Positions 33,243 through 45,902 of a stretch of 64,000 nt of DNA are shown here, piece after piece; the first letter of the stretch is position 1, and each line of letters starts with the position of its first letter. The stretch is from Hibiscus mutabilis (lineage: Eukaryota; Streptophyta; Magnoliopsida; Malvales; Malvaceae): positions 52,954,364 to 53,018,363 of the forward strand of contig CM033721.1 of assembly GCA_019671005.1 (NCBI GenBank). Reading direction: 5' to 3'. The notes under the pieces were generated by a model. The model did no database searches, had not been told where the DNA came from, and saw only the letters and a program-made list of their open reading frames with translations. The translations under genes were made by a program, and so were the position numbers.

Positions 33243-34459
33243 CTTTTTTCGACAATAAACACTTTCTGATTTCTTTCTCTCTTACAAAGTTGCTCATTTT
33301 TTCTCTCTCTTCTTTTTCACCCTCTTTTGATTTTCTCTCGGATGTTACCTCACTCTCCTTTGCTTTTCGCTCAAAATTTTTTGTCACTCTCTTTGGTTTT
33401 TTGAAAACTTTCTCTCAAATGTATTTGATCTTTGTGAACTTACTTTGGTGAAAGCGGGGCTAGGGTGATCTTATTGGCTTCATGAGTTAGGGTATACCGA
33501 TTGGTATAACCATCATGGATGACTCTCCTATCGAACTTCCATGGCCTCCCTAATAATAGATGACCAGCATGCATTGGCACGACATCACATAGCACCTCGT
33601 CTTTGTACTTGCTGATGGAAAATGGCACAATGACTTGCTTGGTAACTTTGAGTTCTCCACCATCATTAAGCCACTGCATTTTGTAGGGGTGTTGATGCTT
33701 TCTTGTTGCTAGGCCGAGCTTTTCTACCATGTCTTCAATCTCCACGTGATGTTGCAACTCAACTGTGGCCACAATGTTAGGATCAAGGCCAAAGAGAAAT
33801 CTAGACATTGTGGCTTCTCAATCCTCATCAATGTTGGCTCAAATCATGGCTCTTCCATCTCTTTGTAATAGTCCTCAACACTACGGTTACCTTGTGTGAG
33901 GTTCTCTAAAGCTTGTTAAACAGCTCCCTATGGTAGTGAGTTGGAATGAACTACCTACGCATAACAGCTTTCATCTCATTCCAAGTAGAAATTGGATGTT
34001 CACCATTGCGTCTCCTGCTAGATGTCAACTAATCCCACCATATTAGTGCATAATCCGTAAATTAAATGGCTACAAGTTTTACCTTTTAAACTCAGAGTAG
34101 TTGTGGCATTCAAAGATGTGCTCAACTTTCTTTTCCCATGCAAGATAGGCTTTAGGATCTGTTCTTCCTTGAAAAAGAGGAATGATAATTTTTATATTGC
34201 TGAGATTATCATCTATTCTTGGGCGAGCTCTTTGGCCTTGTTGTGCCATACTTTGTTGTGATACACGATCTGGCACATCATCTACTTATTCATTCAACTC
34301 TTCATGCCTATCGTTAGCTTGAGAAAGTTCAAGTTGTTTTATACGGTCCAATAGAGGCTCCAACTAATCTTGAATCATTTTGGCCATTACTTGGAGTAAA
34401 GCCTAATTCTGCAAGTTTGGATGTCCTCCTTCTCCACCATTACCTGATCCTTGAGACAT
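33243..34459 (-). pseudogene. gag-pol: N gag fused to protease by an internal deletion
   Basis: Minus strand; starts MSQGSGNGGEG at about 34459, continuing with IIIPLFQGRTDPKAYLAWEK and a degraded capsid core. The frame 33440-33808 reads gag residues MSRFLFGLDPNIVATVELQH and passes directly to protease residues EKLGLATRKHQHPYKMQWLN. The gag C-terminus, zinc knuckle and protease active site are deleted. The protease end LLLGRPWKFDRRVIHDGYTN and a charged linker (33199-33387, KE-rich) lead to RT. Such a copy could not mature its own particle. Confidence 0.85.
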
Positions 34460-34927
34460 GATTAGTAAATAAAATATAAACCTCACCAGCACAAAACCTG
34501 ACCTTTCCACTCCAAAGAAAAATGCACTCACACTCATGTTTCACTCGGGATAGGCTTTTCCCTTGATGCGCACTCTTGCCTTTTACCACTCTTGTTCTCT
34601 TTTCTAAGTCCTTAGAGAACTTACTCGAAGCCCAACAAGTTTTCTTGTGGAATTCGGCTGAAACAAAGTGGTTAGTATATGAAACAAAGATTATGTAGCA
34701 ATTTGGGTGGTTTAAAAGAAGAAATAGCAATCTGGAATTAAAAAAATGTGATAACAACAAAAAATCACAACCAAACCCTTTTTTTTTTTTTTTTTTTTAC
34801 TTTAAGATAAGATGAAACCTTCCCTCTTTAAACGTTCTTCTTTGAGAACTCTATTTTTTTTATTTTTTTCAAATTCATGGAGACGAATCGAACAACTTAC
34901 TAAATCACCAAGGCTCTGATACCAATT
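34460..34927 (-). other. N leader and PBS
   Basis: Leader with a 20-base T run on the plus strand at 34779-34798. PBS at about 34911-34926; minus strand TTGGTATCAGAGCC, canonical for initiator tRNA-Met. Confidence 0.8.
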
Positions 34928-36567
34928 AATACGAATCCGGTTGTATGATGGCTGAATTGTTATCCAAGTTTGCCCAATTGTGATTCAAGTAAGGTTTTTA
35001 AATTCTGTTGCAAAACAGTGAAAGAATGGTGTTCAAAAGTTGAACTTAGTAGAAATGAAAAGGAACAAAGGAAAAGGTTTAAACGGTTGTGGAATTTGTA
35101 TGTGGAATTTGGATGTGACAACATTTTTAAAAAAAATGGTTATGGAATTTACGGTTGTGTGGATGATAGGTGTAGGGAAACAGAAATGCAACAATTGGTG
35201 CCGTATGAACAAAGGAGGAACCAAGACTAAATATCGTAGACTCGTTCCTTAAGAGTACTTAGCTGTGTATTGGGTAGAAGGGTATATGGATTGTGACCCA
35301 CTAGTTATAGAAACTAGGAACCAACAATATAATGAAATGGAAGGGGAAAGAATGCCAAGAGAACAATCTTGTAAGCTGATAAAGTTCAGCAATAACTTTT
35401 AAAGAGAAACACTCTCAAGTATACTATAAAAAAAAAAGTTATTTACAATAGAAAATGGATGCTTATTTGTAGGAGCAAAGTGGCTGAATTGAATATGTGC
35501 AAAAGATTAAAGACTATTTTTAAGGGATTAAAAGCTCATAAAGCTGTCAGTTATTCTTCAAGTTCAGCCAAAAGGTTGATGTTGGATGAAGATGTATGTG
35601 GACATTCTTTGAACGAATGTAGACAAACATGTCATCCAAGTAAAGGAAAACCCTTGATCTGCCTTTGGATGAAATTGTCATTCATTCTCTCTTAAAATGT
35701 GATTAAGAGGCCTTAAGTGCATGTCTCCCTTGTTATCAAAACTGACCGGCTTCAAGAAAGGCTTAAAGTAGCTCTTAAAGTGTTGTTAATTAGCTCTTTA
35801 AGTGGCCAGCTTTAAGGGGTTTGAATGCTTTGCTTCCTTGCTGATTCCAATAGCCTTCAAGTGGGGTAATTGCTATCTTGAATTGCATTGAAAACTGATC
35901 AGCATTGATGTGTCTTCAAGTGGTGTAATTGCTCTCTTGCATTTGCACTTGTAACCGATCGGCCTTGATGGGTCTTCAAGTGACTTCAATTGGTGGTAAT
36001 GCCTTGTCAACCTTGAGATGATCATCAGCCATTTGTTCCCCAATGAGTATCCTAGCCAAAAAGACAAAAACAACCATTAGATAACAACTTATTCATTAAA
36101 ATGAAGGTGAATGCTGAAAACAGATTTAATGAGCTAGTTTCAATGAATGAACTAGTTTAATTAAGTAACTAACACACCAAATGAACTTACATAAATAAAC
36201 TAATATGCCATAAATGAACTAACATGCATTAACAAACTGATATGCATTAATTAGACTAATAACTTAAATAAACTAACATGCTTAAATGTTTTAAACAAGC
36301 ATAAATGAATCAGATTGTTTAATGAACATTAAGCCTTATTTATTCATGCCTACATGCTGAAATTAAATGAAAAAACTTAGAGAAACTCATGCAAAATCAT
36401 GCACGAGTAGGATGCTGCATTGTTCAATCAAAGCTGGTGTTTCCTCCTTCAACTTCAAGCTTTAACTAAACTAATTTCCCATAGCTTCTTGGAACTTCTT
36501 GGCCCTAGCACGAGTCATAGGCTCACTAGGAAATTCCTCTGGATCTTTGTTGGTTGTGGTCACATCA
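34928..36567 (-). repeat. N 5' LTR, minus orientation
   Basis: About 1.64 kb. High end GTGGTCACATCA (minus strand TGATGTGACC); low end next to the PBS has lost the usual CA. The minus-strand start encodes VTTTNKDPEEFPSEPMTRAR and then AKKFQEA, the conserved motif seen at the end of many plant Ty3/gypsy polyproteins, so pol of this family would also run into the LTR. No AGCTCA array, unlike families A and G. 35250-36450 has no gene. Confidence 0.78.
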
Positions 36568-36815
36568 AAACACCTGCAAACAGCACGAATCTCTCTGATG
36601 AATCGATGATGGAGAAATAGATGTTTTTGTCTTAGGCACCCTCTTAATCGCAATGATAAATTAGCACAACCGTGGATTTGGAAGCCTTCAATCAAGTTGT
36701 TGCAAGAACTAGGGGTTCTAGACTCAATTAAGGAAGATGACGCAAATCTGAAATTTCAAGAGAGATTGGTTGCGTGTTAATGGCTTGAAGAAGAAGATGA
36801 CGATGGTTTTACTTT
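36568..36815 (-). repeat. degraded B-type LTR end
   Basis: The bases from 36630 to 36770 resemble the last part of B LTRs (GGCACCCTCTTA and TGGATTTGGAAGCC, then a GTTGTTGCAAGAACTAGG stretch). Ends are lost and no TSD is seen. It forms the sequence into which N's right end is set. Confidence 0.6.
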
Positions 36816-37189
36816 GTTTGCAGGACATCACAACCCACATGAACAAGGGAAGGATTGAAGGGTAGCTCACCAAAGCTCATTCATCTCCAAACTAGCTTAG
36901 CACAGCTCATTCAATTTGGCTAAGAGAATGCAAGCTCCTATCAGCTCCAAACGGCTCGAGATAGCTCAAAGGACTAAAAAGGAAGCTCACCTAGCTCAAG
37001 AAGCTCAACAAAGAGGCAAGATTCAGTCAACTCAATTCAGCTCATTTTAGCTCAAGGCTAGCTCGACCAGCTCATCTCAGCTCAAATTAACTATGGAAGC
37101 TCAAACACCCCAAGGGACATGTTCCCTCACAAGAGACATCACCCTTATGATGCATTCATGTTTCTTCTCGCAATAACTACGCTTTCATC
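36816..37189 (+). repeat. family-G-like LTR fragment with AGCTCA array
   Basis: Begins with TTTGTTTGCAGGACATCAC, matching TTCTTTGCAGGACAT at about 2555 in G1 and a similar block at 37671 in E. An AGCTCA-rich array runs to about 37110 and GGGACATGTTCCCTC follows. The two blocks (36816 and 37671) imply two overlapping LTR copies, one truncated. Ends are not resolved. Confidence 0.6.
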
Positions 37190-38765
37190 TTGTTTAACAA
37201 GCATGAACGAAGATGGAGTTTTTGTTTACTTTCTTTATATTTATTCTACTTATGCATTTATGTTCATTATAGTTAAGCATGCACATAGCCTTTATCATAC
37301 ATATGTTCAAAACATGATCAAATTAGGATACATGCATCATGCCTTCGGTTATTACTATGCATCTTATTTCATATTGCTTATATTGCATATTAACTAAAGA
37401 ACATGTATGCTTTAACTATTAGTAAACAACATCTTTCTTTTTAAGTATTCATATGCATTATTATTCCGTAAACTTATGCATCTCTAGTTTAACATGCATT
37501 CAGTCTTATACTTGTTATCATACATCATTTAGTTCACATACATTTATATACATTCATTTCAGTCCTTGTATTTATTTCTATGCATCATATGTTTACATAC
37601 CTTTATTTTAGCTTATACTTATAATATGTAGCCATTAAGTATCATTATAATTACTTATGTATTTGGTATTTTCTTCGTAGGACACATTAAAGCACATGAC
37701 GAGGGATTAAAGGGCAGCTTGGCATCAGCTCATTCAGCTCACAACTAGTTCAAATCAGCTTAGAAATGAGTCAAGACAAAGACAGCTCCAGTTCAGGTCA
37801 TAACAGCTCCTATAGCACGAGACAAGCTCAAGAATACTCAAGGATGAGTTCACCTAACTAAGGGCAGCTCTAAACAGCTCAAATCAGCCCCATGGATTAG
37901 TTAGCTCATTGAGCTAGGCTAGCTTAGCTCTAGTCAGCTCATGCCCAGCTCGAGGAGCTCAACTCAACTCAAGCTATCACTCTTAGCTCCACTACCTACC
38001 TAGCTAGCTACACTACCTAGCTAGCTAAGCATGAAGGGTCACCTCAGTAACCATTTGACCATTGAGGGAGATCATGGTGCCCCTCCACACCTTGGCGCCA
38101 ATTTGAAGCGTCACCATTCCTTGAAGAGTTGGCTGAATCATCACCAGCACTCTACATGCCCATTCGGCCATTTGGAGGGAGACACCAATCAAGCCGAACA
38201 ACCACCTTGCCCTTGAATCATGCCCATTCGGCCACCCCTTGTAACCTATAAATAGAACATCAAATTCATTTTGTAAACACACAACTTCCATATATAAAAA
38301 TTTCTATCTTTGTGAGATTTTCTCTTAAACTTGCTCTTTTTAGAACTTCTTGACTTATCAAGCCTTTCTAAGGTTTGTGGCGTCTTCCTATCATCCATCT
38401 TTGATACTTTAGATTGTTGGTTATTCTCAACCTTCGGTCTAAGTCACCCTACCACCCTCAAAGTCATTTCAATTAAGAAACGAGTTTATACTCTAAGTAT
38501 AAGTTCTTTCTTTGCAACTTTGAATACACTTCCATCACATCCATTTCCTTCACCATCCGAACAGCCCCATCACTTCACCATTTCATCCCTTTTTATCCTT
38601 TCATTCATACCCCTCATTACCATACTTTCGCACTCTTATATTATCCTTTCATTATTCACTCAATTTTCTTTAAGAAAGCATTCGGAGGACAAGGCTTGCT
38701 TGCATTCACGAACAGGACAATCAAAGCTTCTCTCAACAACTACAATTGGAGAGTTGGAATGCATC
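37190..38765 (+). repeat. E 5' LTR (family G)
   Basis: Ends GAATGCATCA directly before the PBS TGTGGTAATCAGAGC. AGCTCA-rich array at 37720-38035, TATA box at 38247. It matches G1 from about 2420 onward; the first part is divergent and its start is uncertain. Confidence 0.7.
38247..38254 (+). promoter_or_regulatory. TATA box of E 5' LTR
   Basis: TATAAATA, the counterpart of 3101-3108 in G1, about 520 bases before the PBS. Confidence 0.55.
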
Positions 38766-39379
38766 ATGTGGTAATCAGAGCAAAGCTTCTCTTTATGTTT
38801 CCAATTCCTGATCAAAAAAGAAAAAAAACAAAAGCAAATTGGAAATTCCTTCTTCTTCTTCTCAAAGAATTCGAATAGTATAAAAAAGAAAAAAATCAGA
38901 AAAGAAGCACAAGGTGGTGAAGATAGCACAAGACAAAACAAGCAGTTGACTTGGAGAAGTTCCTCAAGTTTGATTGTCACAATCGGTTTGTAAGTATGTT
39001 TTGTGGTAACGAATCTGTTTTCTTATTTCTTTTACATTTATTCTATTCATTTTCTTATTTCTTTCTTTTCAGTCCCTTAACTTTTTATTACTTTCTTTAA
39101 ACCTTTATTTCTTTTCCATTTCCCTACCCTAACCTTATTTTGCAGTCCAAATGCCATAAATTCAAAGAAAGTTTGACAGGTTTAAGTTAGTTCTTTTAAG
39201 AACTTGTGTCGAGAGATCGAGCGGTAAAAGGCAAGAGAGTTGTGAGCATAGAAGGGGAAGTAAAAGCCTGAATTCCCAGAGTGAAACACGAGTGATCTGA
39301 GTGACATCTTCTTTTCCTTGGAGTGAATTGTGAGACTTTTGTGAGTGTGCAAATGAGGTTTCTTTTGTTTTTACTAACA
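38766..39379 (+). other. E PBS and leader
   Basis: PBS TGTGGTAATCAGAGC (extra A, as in family A). The leader up to about 39290 is unlike that of A1 but equal to H (3603-4063 reversed). From about 39290 (CACGAGTG, TTTTCCTTG, TTGTGAGTGTGCAA) it becomes similar to A1. The changeover marks where the chimera may join. Confidence 0.75.
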
Positions 39380-40320
39380 ATGATAGGTGCAAGTGATGTA
39401 AATCAAGATGGAGGACAACCGAATCTTCAAATGCAGGCTATGATTCGAGAAATGTGGAGATTGTTAAAAGATGAGCTCGAATCATTGCATGGAATATTAG
39501 ACAGACTTGAAGGGTCCCAAATCAACACACATGATGAAAACAACGATGAAGATGAAGTGGACCAATTACCAAGACAGAATGCCCTGAGAAACCATGGAAG
39601 GCGTGCACAACCAGATGACAATTTGAACAATATTCGAGTTGTCGTACCCCTGTTTCAAGGAAAAATAGATCTAGATGCATATCTAGCATGGGAAAGCAAA
39701 GTAGAACAAGTGTTCGATTGTTACAATTATTTTGAATAAAGAAAGGTGCGATTGGTAGCAATGGAGTTCGTGGACTATGCATTAATTTGGTGGGATCAAT
39801 TGATCAGTACACGATGAAGAATAGGTGAAGCGCTAATCACAACATGGCTCGAAATGAAAAGAATGCGGAGGCGATTTGTACCATCTCATTATCATCGAGA
39901 CTTGTTCTAGAAATTGCAGACTTTAAAACAAGACAATAAGAGCGTTAAAGACTATTTTAAAGAAATAGAGATGTCCATGATTCGTGCTGACATTGAGGAG
40001 GACAGAGAAGCAACCATGGCGCGTTTCTTAGCCAGTCTTATCCAGGAGATTGCCATTGTTGTAGAATTACAACATTATGTTGAATTGGACGAGATGGTGC
40101 ATGTGGCGATCAAAGTTGAACGTCAGCAAAGGAAGAAATCTTCTTCCCAAGGTAATAATACTTTCAATAATTTTTCTAACCCTCGTTTCAATCAAAACAA
40201 TTTCAGGAAGTGAGCACCTATTCAAATTAAAGAGAAGGCAGAATCGAGCAAGCCAAAGCCATCCATTGTAGATGTTGGCAGAGGAAAGCAAGTGGTTACC
40301 CATGAGTGCACGAGGGACAT
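39380..40320 (+). pseudogene. gag: E gag
   Basis: Begins MIGASDVNQDGGQPNLQMQA, homologous to A1 gag. The capsid core is recognisable (VVVPLFQGKIDLDAYLAWES, then VEQVFDCYNY, EDREATMARFLASLIQE, QHYVELDEMVHVAIKVERQQ). Stops occur at 39737-39739, near 39817, 39908 and 40211-40213. It is cut at 40320 by solo LTR F just before the zinc knuckle. Confidence 0.87.
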
Positions 40321-41163
40321 TGATACATGTATGGGGGGATAAAATGATGTATTGTAGCCAAAGAGTTGAAGTTGTTTTATAAGTCTGGAATTTCAGCCGA
40401 CTTGCATCGAATTTTCGAATTGGATCTGGGCATTTCTGAGTCTACATGTCTTCTTCAAACATATTCGCATGTCTCTTAGCTTTCCAACGCATCTTGAAAC
40501 GCATCAATTCGACGTCGGGAGCTCAAGTTATGTCTTTCTTAGTGAAGACTATGCGAGCAGAAATCTCTATACGGATTTATTACGGGAAATATTATTTATT
40601 ACGATTTTTCAATAATTTTATTGATTATTTGTACTTAAATTTAATCTAGGATTCTTTATGAAGATATTTAGATGATTTAGGATTAGATTTGTTATTTATT
40701 TGTTAGTTTTATAGATTAGATAAAATATGCTTATTTATTTTATTATTATCTTTACTTTTCCTAATTTAAGTTGAACTCTTCATTTGTAGCCTATTTAAAG
40801 GCATATTTTCTTCACTAATAAAAACAACATCAACAATTCGCAAGCCATCTTCATCTTCAACCTTCACACCATCTTCCATAATTCCATAAACAAAACTAGA
40901 ATTTTCATATTTGTTTTACCTTTCTCCTTCGCAATCTTTTTTAATCTTTTTATTTATATTCTTATTTCTTATCATCTAATCCTTCATCTTGTCTTTCTTT
41001 CTTTAATTATCCAGCCCCGAATCTGAAATTTTCAAGAAACCCCCAACTAGTTTCTCTTGAATTTTCAGATCTGCCCATACTTTTCTTGATTGAGTCTAGA
41101 GCTCCTAGTTCTTGCAACAACTTGATTGAAGGCTTCCAAATCCAAGATTGCGCTACTCTATCA
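40321..41163 (+). mobile_element. F, solo LTR related to B
   Basis: 843 bp, TGATACATGTATGG to CTCTATCA, with TSD GACAT (40316-40320 and 41164-41168). Without it the E sequence reads on as in A1 (CACGAGGGACATT then the zinc knuckle). Its last 130 bases match the ends of B and D LTRs (ACTAGGAGC-type block, reversed). The solo form implies LTR-LTR recombination after insertion. Confidence 0.92.
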
Positions 41164-41890
41164 GACATTCAGTGTTTCAAGTGCTTTGGACGAGGACACG
41201 TAGCAAGCCAAATGTCCAAACTGGAATACGATGCTTTTGTTAGATAATGTGACATCGAGTCTGATCATGGAGAAGATGAACTGGAAACTCCTAAGGAAGA
41301 AGAAGAGGAGATCAAATTGACAGCAGATGGTGAGATCCTCATTGTCAAATAGAGCTTAAATGTCCAAATGTCACAAGAAGAGCTGCAACGTGAAAACATC
41401 TTTCACACGAGATGTCATGTGAATGATAAGGTATGTGTTGTTATAATTGATGGAGGAAGTTGTACTAATGTTGCAAGTAATCTTATGGTTGACAATTTAG
41501 GTTTGAAAATGACAAAGCACCCAAATCCTTACAAATTGCATTGGCTGAATAATGGAGGCTAATTAAAGGTCACCAAGCAAGTGATGGTTCCATTTTCCAT
41601 TGGACAATACAAGGATGAGGTTCTTTGTGATGTGGTGTCCATGGATGCAAGCCATTTGTTACTTTGACGATCGTGGCAGTTCCATAAGCGATCAATACAT
41701 GACGGATACACCAACCGATATTCTTTCTCGCATGGAGGTAAAAAGATCACTTTGTCACCTTTGACACCAAGCCAAGTGAATGAAGATCAAGCTTGTCTAA
41801 AAAAGTGTATAGAAGCAATGAAAGGGAATAAAAAGATGAACATCTTTGCAAGCAGAAAAGAAATTAGGAAGCATCTTTCATCTTAGCAAA
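41164..41890 (+). pseudogene. gag-pol: E zinc knuckle and protease
   Basis: Resumes after F with CFKCFGRGHVAS (CCHC knuckle, one base change disturbs the last Cys spacing). It continues with an acidic linker and the protease NIFHTRCHVNDKVCVVIIDG, GSCTNVASNLMVDN. Stops at 41350, 41560-41562, 41667 and 41885. Confidence 0.85.
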
Positions 41891-42854
41891 CTTTACTTAT
41901 TTTGATGTATAAAGAGAATTTGTTATTGACTAACCTTCCTGATGATTTACCTGTTTCTATTTCAACTCTTTTGCAGGAATTAGAAGATGCATTTCCGGAA
42001 GAAACACCAAGTGGATTATCACTGATTTGTGGCATTGAACACCAGGTTGACTTTATTACAGGAGCCACCATTCCAAATCGACCAGCATGTAGAAGTAACC
42101 CCGAAGAGGTGAAGGAACTTCAAAAGCAAATCAATGAGTTGATGGAGAAGGGTTACATCCGAGAAAGCTTAAGTCCCTGTGCCATGCAAGTCTTGTTGGA
42201 GCCTAAAAAGGATGGAACTTGGAGAATGTGCTGGATTGTCGAGGAGTGAATCAGATCACTATCAAGTACCAGCATCCCATTCCTCACCTTGATGACATGT
42301 TAGATGAGTTGTGTGGTGTGAGTATTTTCTCTAAGATTGATTTGAAGAGCGGCTATCATCAGATCTGAATGAAGGAATGAGACAAATGGAAGACGAAATT
42401 CAAAACCAAACCAGGTTTGTACGAATGGTTGGTAATGCTTTTTGCCTTAACCAATGCTCCTAGTACATTCATGAGGTTGATGAATCATGTGCTTCGACCC
42501 TACATCGGTAAGTATTGTGTGGTTTATTTTGATGATATTCTAATTTATAGCAAGACATTGGAAGAACATGAACAACATCTAAGAAATGTTCTTAGCACTC
42601 TGAGAAGGGGAACGACTTTTCGCTAATCTTTTGAAATGCATTTCTTGTACCTACAAGCTTACTTTCTTAGGCTTTATTAGTTCACAGGGTGTGGAAGTTG
42701 GTCCTGAAAAGATAAAGGCAATTCAAGAATGGCCAAGACTGACATCAGTAAGCCAAGTGAGAAGTTTCCATGGGCTTGCAAGTTTCTATCGACGGTTGGT
42801 GCCAAATTTCAATTCCATTACCACCCATTTAATCGGGATTATTAAGAAGAATTC
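41891..42854 (+). pseudogene. pol: E reverse transcriptase
   Basis: Blocks MYKENLLLTNLPDDLPVSIS, IRESLSPCAMQVLLEPKKDG, FALTNAPSTFMRLMNHVL and YFDDILIYSKT are present. A 2-base loss near 42228 shifts the frame (homologous to VCVDCR in A1), stops lie at 42368 and 42380, and another shift is near 42625. The connection to RNase H continues to 42854, where solo LTR C interrupts. Confidence 0.87.
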
Positions 42855-44173
42855 TGATAGAGTAGCGCAATCTTGGACTTGGAAGCCTTCAATCAAGTTG
42901 TTGCAAGAACTAGGAGCTCTAGACTCCATCAAGGATGTTTGGGCAGATTTGAAAATTCAAGAGAAAAGAAAAGGGATTTTCTTGAAATTTTCAGATTCAA
43001 GGCTGGAAATTTAAAGAAAAAAAGATAAGATGAAGGATTATATGATAGGAAATAAGAATATAAAAAGAAGATTAAAAAAGATTGAGAAAGAGATAAGTAA
43101 AACAAATCTGAAAACTCCAGCTTTGTTTATGGAATTATGGAAGATGGAGTGAAGGTTGAAGATGAAGATGGCTTGCGAATTGTTGATGTTGTTTTGTCCT
43201 CAACACCCTCTTAGACTCAATTATCTAAGCAAGCAACCTCAAGCGGCTCTAACCCACCCTCCTAGATGCGATTATCTAGGCAAGAAAGAGTGTGAAGATG
43301 ATCTCCCTCACAAGAACTCGTCGAACTTATGTTGAAGAAGACTTCGAAGGCACAAGTAATCAGCACTTGCAAAAGCAAACTCACTAAATATTTCATAAAT
43401 CAAAGAAAATCTGTCTTACAATGATGGGGGCTTCATCCTTTTATAGGTGAAGGATAGACAAAGTAATTTAACTTCTACTAAAACAAGGAAAACCTAATCT
43501 AATTAAAAAATAATAAAATAACAGCCTTTAAATTTCTTGAGCTTGTGTGGCAAGGGATAGGGTGATAAGGCAAGTGACAAGCTGATAAGGGCTGGTTGCT
43601 TGGGCAGCAAGTAAACTTGATGAAGGCTGGTTTGCTTGGGCATCAAGTAATGGGCTGATAAAAGCTGTTTTGACTGGGCAGCAAGTAAAAGTTGACAGGG
43701 CCTTTATTTGGACGAATTTAAGGGTATTTGAGCTGGTTTAGATGATAAGAAATTGGTTCTTGGGCAAGGAGGCATGTGTGGGCTGTTTTAAAAGCTAACT
43801 AGGCCTAAAAACACTTGTAAATCCTAATTTGGGCTAAAAATAAAAATCTGACACAATCTTTTATAGTAACGAGTATTGGGTCTAATTACAATAAAAGGGC
43901 TAATTAATGGACATCTAAAGGCTCATGGATATCCATCTCCAAAGGTGCATCAAGTTGAGTTTTTGTGACCCATATTTCTTGAAGGATGTTAAGTGTGGAC
44001 TTCCTTTAAGAAATTCTTCTTTCTTCATGGCAGCTTGTAATCCTTTGCTCACGAATACTTGGACAGCCGAATTCAGCTTGTCCTTGATTAGCTTAGACTT
44101 GGCTCGGGTTATTGGGCCAAGTGGAAAAGTAAGTCCATCTTGTCCTTGGAATTGCCTTGTGGTACATGTATCA
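42855..44173 (-). mobile_element. C, solo LTR with a coding start
   Basis: 1319 bp in minus orientation with TSD AATTC (42850-42854 and 44174-44178). The end half (plus 42855-43560) matches B1 LTRs. The start half is different: on the minus strand it begins TGATACATGTACC and encodes, in the same frame used by B and D tails (GNDT), the motif LGPITRAKSKL followed by a further 45 open residues (43915-44173). GPITRAK-type motifs end plant Ty3/gypsy polyproteins. I infer that C derives from a full element with pol. Confidence 0.9.
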
Positions 44174-44560
44174 AATTCCTTCTTCAATTGGGGTAAGGAA
44201 CAAGATGATGCATTTCTTGCAATTAAGGAGTGTTTGATCAAAGCACCAATGTTAGCTTTGCCAAATTTTGACAAGATGTTCGAAATCGAGTATGATGCTT
44301 CGGGTATTGGAATTGGAGTTGTCTTAACACAAGAAAAGTAACCTATTGCATACTTCAGTGAAAATTTAAGTGGAGCTACGTTGAATTATCCGACATACGA
44401 CAAAGAGATGTATGCACTTATTCAAGCTCTTGAGACATGGTAGCACTACCTCTTATCAAAAGAATTTGTCATCCACACTGACCATGAAGCACTGAAGCAC
44501 ATTACCGGTCAGCACAAGTTGAATAGACGACATACCATGTGGGTAGAATTTATGGAATCC
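44174..44560 (+). pseudogene. pol: E RNase H
   Basis: Resumes after C: DAFLAIKECLIKAPMLALPN, FEIEYDASGIGIGVVLTQ (first catalytic Asp region), stop at 44339-44341, then YFSENLSGATLNYPTYDKEM, HTDHEALKHITGQHKL. Stop in place of Trp/Gln near 44443. Otherwise complete in outline. Confidence 0.86.
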
Positions 44561-45902
44561 TTTCCTTATGTCATTACAAGAAAGGCAAGGATAACGTTGT
44601 GGCAGATGCTTTGTCCCGAAGGTATGTACTACTTAATTTCCTGAATTATCATTTAATTGGGTTTTCTTATATTAAAGACCTTTATGCAACTGACCTTGAC
44701 TTTGGAGAAAAGTTTGGTTTGTGTGAAAAAAGGTGGAGATGAAAAGTACTTCCGACATGATGGATACCTTTTCAAGGAAGGACAAATTTGTATTCCTTGA
44801 GGATCTATCCAAGAAATTCTAGTTAGAGAGGCACACGAAGGTGGACCTATGGAACATTTTGGAGTCACCAAGACCTTGCATATTCTGAAGGAACATTTGT
44901 TTTGGCTAAAAATGAGAAGAGATGTTGAACGGATATGTGAGCGTAGTGTTACGTGTAAGAAAGCTAAGTAAAAAGTTATGCCTCATGATATGTATATGCC
45001 TTTACCTATTCCTAGTTCACCTTGGGTAGATATTTCTATGGATTTTGTGCTAGGTCTCTCGAGGATGAGGACAAGACGAGATAACATATTTGTTATTGTT
45101 GATAGATTTTCAAAGATGGTGCATTTCATAGCTTGCCACAAGATAGATGATGAAACAAATGTGGCTAATTTGTTTTTCAAAGAAGTGGTTAGACTACATG
45201 GAGTTTTGAGGACGATTGTTTCCGATCGAGATTTCAAGTTTTTGAGCCACTTTTGGAGGACATTTTGGGGGTAAGATAGGAATGAAGCTGATATTTTCTA
45301 TAACATGCCACCCACAGACTGACAGACAAACCGAGGTTGTGAACCATATTTTGTCTACCATATTGAGATCAATTATCCGTAAGAACATCAGGACTTGGGA
45401 AGAATGCTTGCCTCACGTCGAGTTTGCCTACAACCATTTTGTTCATTAGGTAACAAGGCATTCACCGTTTGAAGTGGTATATGGATTTAATCCCTTGACT
45501 CCTATGATCTTTTACCTTTGCCTCTTGAACAGGTTGTGAATAAAGACGACAAATCCAAAGTGGAATTTGTACAGAGACCTCATTAGAAAGTCAAGGAGAA
45601 CATCGAGCGAAGAACCCAACAATATGAACAACAAGGCAATAAGGGACGCAAACATGTTACCTTTGATGTTAGAGATTGGGTTTAGGTTCGTTTCCAAAAG
45701 GAACGATTTCCAGCACAATAGAGATCGAAGTTGTTACCACGAGGAGATGGTCCATTTCAAGTGTTGGAGAAAGCGAACGACAATGCTTACAAGTTGGATT
45801 TACCGAGTGATTATAATGTAAGTTCTACGTTTAATGTTTCTGATCTGTCCCCATTTGAAGATGATGCCGATTTAAGGACAAATCACTTAAAAGAAGGGAG
45901 GA
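44561..45902 (+). pseudogene. pol: E integrase and polypurine tract
   Basis: Order as in A1: VVADALSRRYVLLN, zinc-binding part at about 44820-44960 (EAHEGGPMEHF; CERSVTCKK, first Cys changed), core MDFVLGLSRMRTRRDN, SDRDFKFLSHFW, then TDRQTEVVN with Gly to Arg. C-terminal part HVEFAYNHFVH, GDGPFQVLEKAN. Many stops (44800, 45270, 45448, 45585, 45684). Ends DADLRTNHLKEG at the polypurine tract 45888-45902. Confidence 0.87.

Noticed and set aside
42631..43014. 127-residue plus-strand frame
   Set aside because: It starts in the E RT-RNase H link and runs into solo LTR C after 42854, so it is a chance fusion.
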